Shown here in pieces: positions 6,175-7,245 of a stretch of DNA of 7,245 nt. The stretch is from an uncultured Desulfobacterales bacterium (GTDB lineage Bacteria > Desulfobacterota > Desulfobacteria > Desulfobacterales > G020354645). The translations under genes and the position numbers were made by a program. Under the pieces are notes generated by a model. That model saw only the letters and a list, made by a program, of their open reading frames with translations, did no database searches and was not told the origin of the DNA. Positions within the stretch are counted from its first letter, which is position 1. The number at the start of each line of letters is the position of its first letter. Where the stretch lies: the NCBI GenBank assembly GCA_947259865.1, contig CAMYNZ010000322.1:1-7245 (forward strand), read 5' to 3'.

Positions 6175-6182
6175 TATGATTA

Positions 6183-6345
6183 TCAAAGCTTGAATAGTGA
6201 ATTAAATCGATTATAATTTATTTTTAGATTATTAAATCCTTGCCGATTGCATTAATCCTTCATTCCAAACACCCATTCTCATATAATAAATTTCCATTGA
6301 AAATTTCCAATCAGCTTAAAAGTTTATTCACTATTCAAGCTTTGA
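6183..6345. repeat. MITE-like unit bounded by 20-bp perfect inverted repeats
   Basis: TCAAAGCTTGAATAGTGAAT (6183-6202) is the exact reverse complement of 6326-6345. The enclosed 123 bases are strongly AT-rich and hold no credible gene. The right repeat continues outward as CCC (6346-6348), and the left repeat regains GGG once the insertion sequence is removed, so the full repeat was at least 23 bp. Seventeen bases separate it from the N-acetyltransferase stop. A miniature transposon or a large hairpin repeat is likely. No transposase of its own is present. Confidence 0.65.
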
Positions 6346-6362
6346 CCCTATTTCGCTTAAAT

Positions 6363-7202
6363 TCAGCAGAATCCGAAAGCGGGCCCCTCTTCTTCTTGGT
6401 CAGTTTCCGGAAGTGGGCAAAGCGCCTCATAGGGTGCATCGAGTTCAATACCAAAATGATCCTTTAATGCATCGATATACAATTGCCCCTCAGGCAATTC
6501 TTGAACCTGCTCTTTGTCCGCAGTCAGTCTTTTCAATGTATTATTGAAAAGTGTGATTACTCCGTTATGAACCGGGAGCGCCGCCACTCTGGCAAAGGTA
6601 AAGAACGAGCTGGGATGGGTCGAGGTGAAGTGATTCCCGTATGCGATGTCAGCTGGGCACACATGCCCCAAATCGAAACTATAAAGATCTTGCCATTGAT
6701 CGTCTTTTAAGGTCTGGAGCATGATGCCGAAAGGCCCTGCATCCACGAGACGAAATGTCTGTCCATCTTGGGTTGCTGGGTGATCGAGTTCTAACGGAAT
6801 CGGGGCACGTAGATTTGGATTCCCAAACCCCACGTCGGTAATCCATTGCCTCCCCTGAACTGATACGAGTGCAACCTGATGTCCCCGGCCCGATGGTGTG
6901 CCGGTTAAGTGAACCCGGGCCAGAAGAGCGCGGGCGTCGAAGCCAACAGCCTTGAGAGCCATAAGAAACAAGCCGTTCAACTCAAAGCAGTAGCCACCGC
7001 GTGCCCTGTTCACCATTTTGTCGAAGAGCGCTGCTGGTTCTAGCGATATGCCACGTCCCAAAAGAATATCGAAATTCTCTAATGGGATTGTGAAGTATTG
7101 AGCGCGGTGGAGGGCTTCAAGCCGATCCTCTGTTGGTTGTATGACCCCGGAATAGTTCAGGCGTTCGAGGTAGGCGTCAAGTTCAAATTCTTTATTGTCC
7201 AT
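6363..7202 (-). CDS. nat: Arylamine N-acetyltransferase
   Basis: This 279-residue protein has the length and catalytic triad of bacterial NAT enzymes: C72 in RGGYCFELN, H108 in GRGHQVAL and D123 in ITDVGFG. IPLENFDIL at 39-47 is the conserved N-terminal signature. It moves an acetyl group from acetyl-CoA through the active Cys to arylamines, hydrazines or similar cytosolic substrates; the physiological substrate is not evident. AAGGA lies about ten bases before ATG 7202, a modest ribosome site. The C-terminal tail is acidic (ETDQEEEGP) and ends in FGFC. No co-transcribed gene is visible: the inverted-repeat unit follows directly and the window ends 43 bases upstream of the start. Confidence in family is high, in start fairly high. 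Confidence 0.93.
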   Translation of the reverse strand: MDNKEFELDAYLERLNYSGVIQPTEDRLEALHRAQYFTIPLENFDILLGRGISLEPAALFDKMVNRARGGYCFELNGLFLMALKAVGFDARALLARVHLTGTPSGRGHQVALVSVQGRQWITDVGFGNPNLRAPIPLELDHPATQDGQTFRLVDAGPFGIMLQTLKDDQWQDLYSFDLGHVCPADIAYGNHFTSTHPSSFFTFARVAALPVHNGVITLFNNTLKRLTADKEQVQELPEGQLYIDALKDHFGIELDAPYEALCPLPETDQEEEGPAFGFC

Positions 7203-7245
7203 GGTGTAACGTTCCTTGATTTGCTGGCACGGCCTAACGTCTATA

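Larger units (their letters stand above)
4620..6182 (-). mobile_element. IS110-family insertion sequence, IS1111 type, about 1.56 kb
   Basis: The element carries one transposase gene (5061-6083), a short upstream end of about 100 bases and a long downstream end of about 440 bases. Reading outward, the two ends share a 10-bp subterminal inverted repeat with one mismatch: GTGCCTTTTA at 6165-6174 and GCGCCTTTTA (minus) at 4637-4628. TCA occurs at both boundaries (4620-4622 and 6183-6185). Removing the element joins AAAAAGGGG to TCAAAGCTTG, which restores a 23-bp perfect match to the inverted repeat ending at 6348. This independent test fixes the limits to within the shared TCA. Subterminal repeats and a long downstream non-coding end are IS1111-subgroup traits. 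The left end of the transposase side faces the 6183-6345 repeat. Confidence 0.78.

Noticed and set aside
4620..6182. A circle-junction promoter from a right-end TTGAC and left-end TATAAA
   Set aside because: With the inferred ends the spacing would be about 26 bases, too long for a sigma-70 promoter.
6183..6345. Rho-independent terminator of the N-acetyltransferase gene
   Set aside because: The arms are separated by 123 bases and no T-run follows, so a repeat unit is the better explanation.
1..7245. CRISPR array, tRNA or rRNA genes
   Set aside because: No regularly spaced repeats, cloverleaf or conserved rRNA stretch was seen.

Overview
The window holds five protein-coding loci, all on the minus strand, plus one insertion sequence and several inverted repeats. 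Base composition is moderate. The mix (a COG2509-type flavoprotein with a cysteine cluster, a patatin-like lipoprotein, a COMT-like methyltransferase, an IS110-family transposase and an arylamine N-acetyltransferase) would suit a Gram-negative anaerobe such as a member of Desulfobacterota. That assignment is inference from gene content only.

Layout, left to right. (1) 1-1405: FAD-dependent dehydrogenase, cut off by the window edge near its C-terminus, with a near-consensus sigma-70 promoter at 1474-1502. (2) 1406-1808: non-coding, with the promoter, a hairpin over its -35 box, a 14-bp inverted repeat enclosing an AT-rich core, and a hairpin-rich segment that looks like a dispersed repeat. (3) 1809-3134: a patatin-like phospholipase lipoprotein that is broken twice. 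The segment expected to carry the GxSxG nucleophile is absent, and a TGA follows the catalytic Asp. (4) 3279-4286: an intact SAM-dependent O-methyltransferase. (5) 4287-4619: non-coding leader and flank. (6) 4620-6182: an IS110-family element of the IS1111 type, about 1.56 kb, with subterminal inverted repeats and a long non-coding region downstream of the transposase. (7) 6183-6345: a 163-bp segment bounded by perfect 20-bp inverted repeats; the IS sits in the outer part of its left repeat. (8) 6363-7202: arylamine N-acetyltransferase with an intact Cys-His-Asp triad.

The genes do not form an obvious pathway. The most interesting part is the insertion sequence. Downstream of the transposase stop, the minus strand can fold into two tandem stem-loops that share a 39-nt core, followed by a third segment between two hairpins. 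One loop contains two stretches matching the two sides of the reconstructed target (8/9 each), and the third segment contains an exact copy of the right-end tip. This is the layout expected of a bridge/seek RNA that specifies target and donor, with an apparently duplicated target-like loop. The element limits were inferred independently of these matches, from the restored inverted repeat and the subterminal repeats. All RNA and guide assignments are predictions from reading the sequence; nothing was folded or searched computationally.
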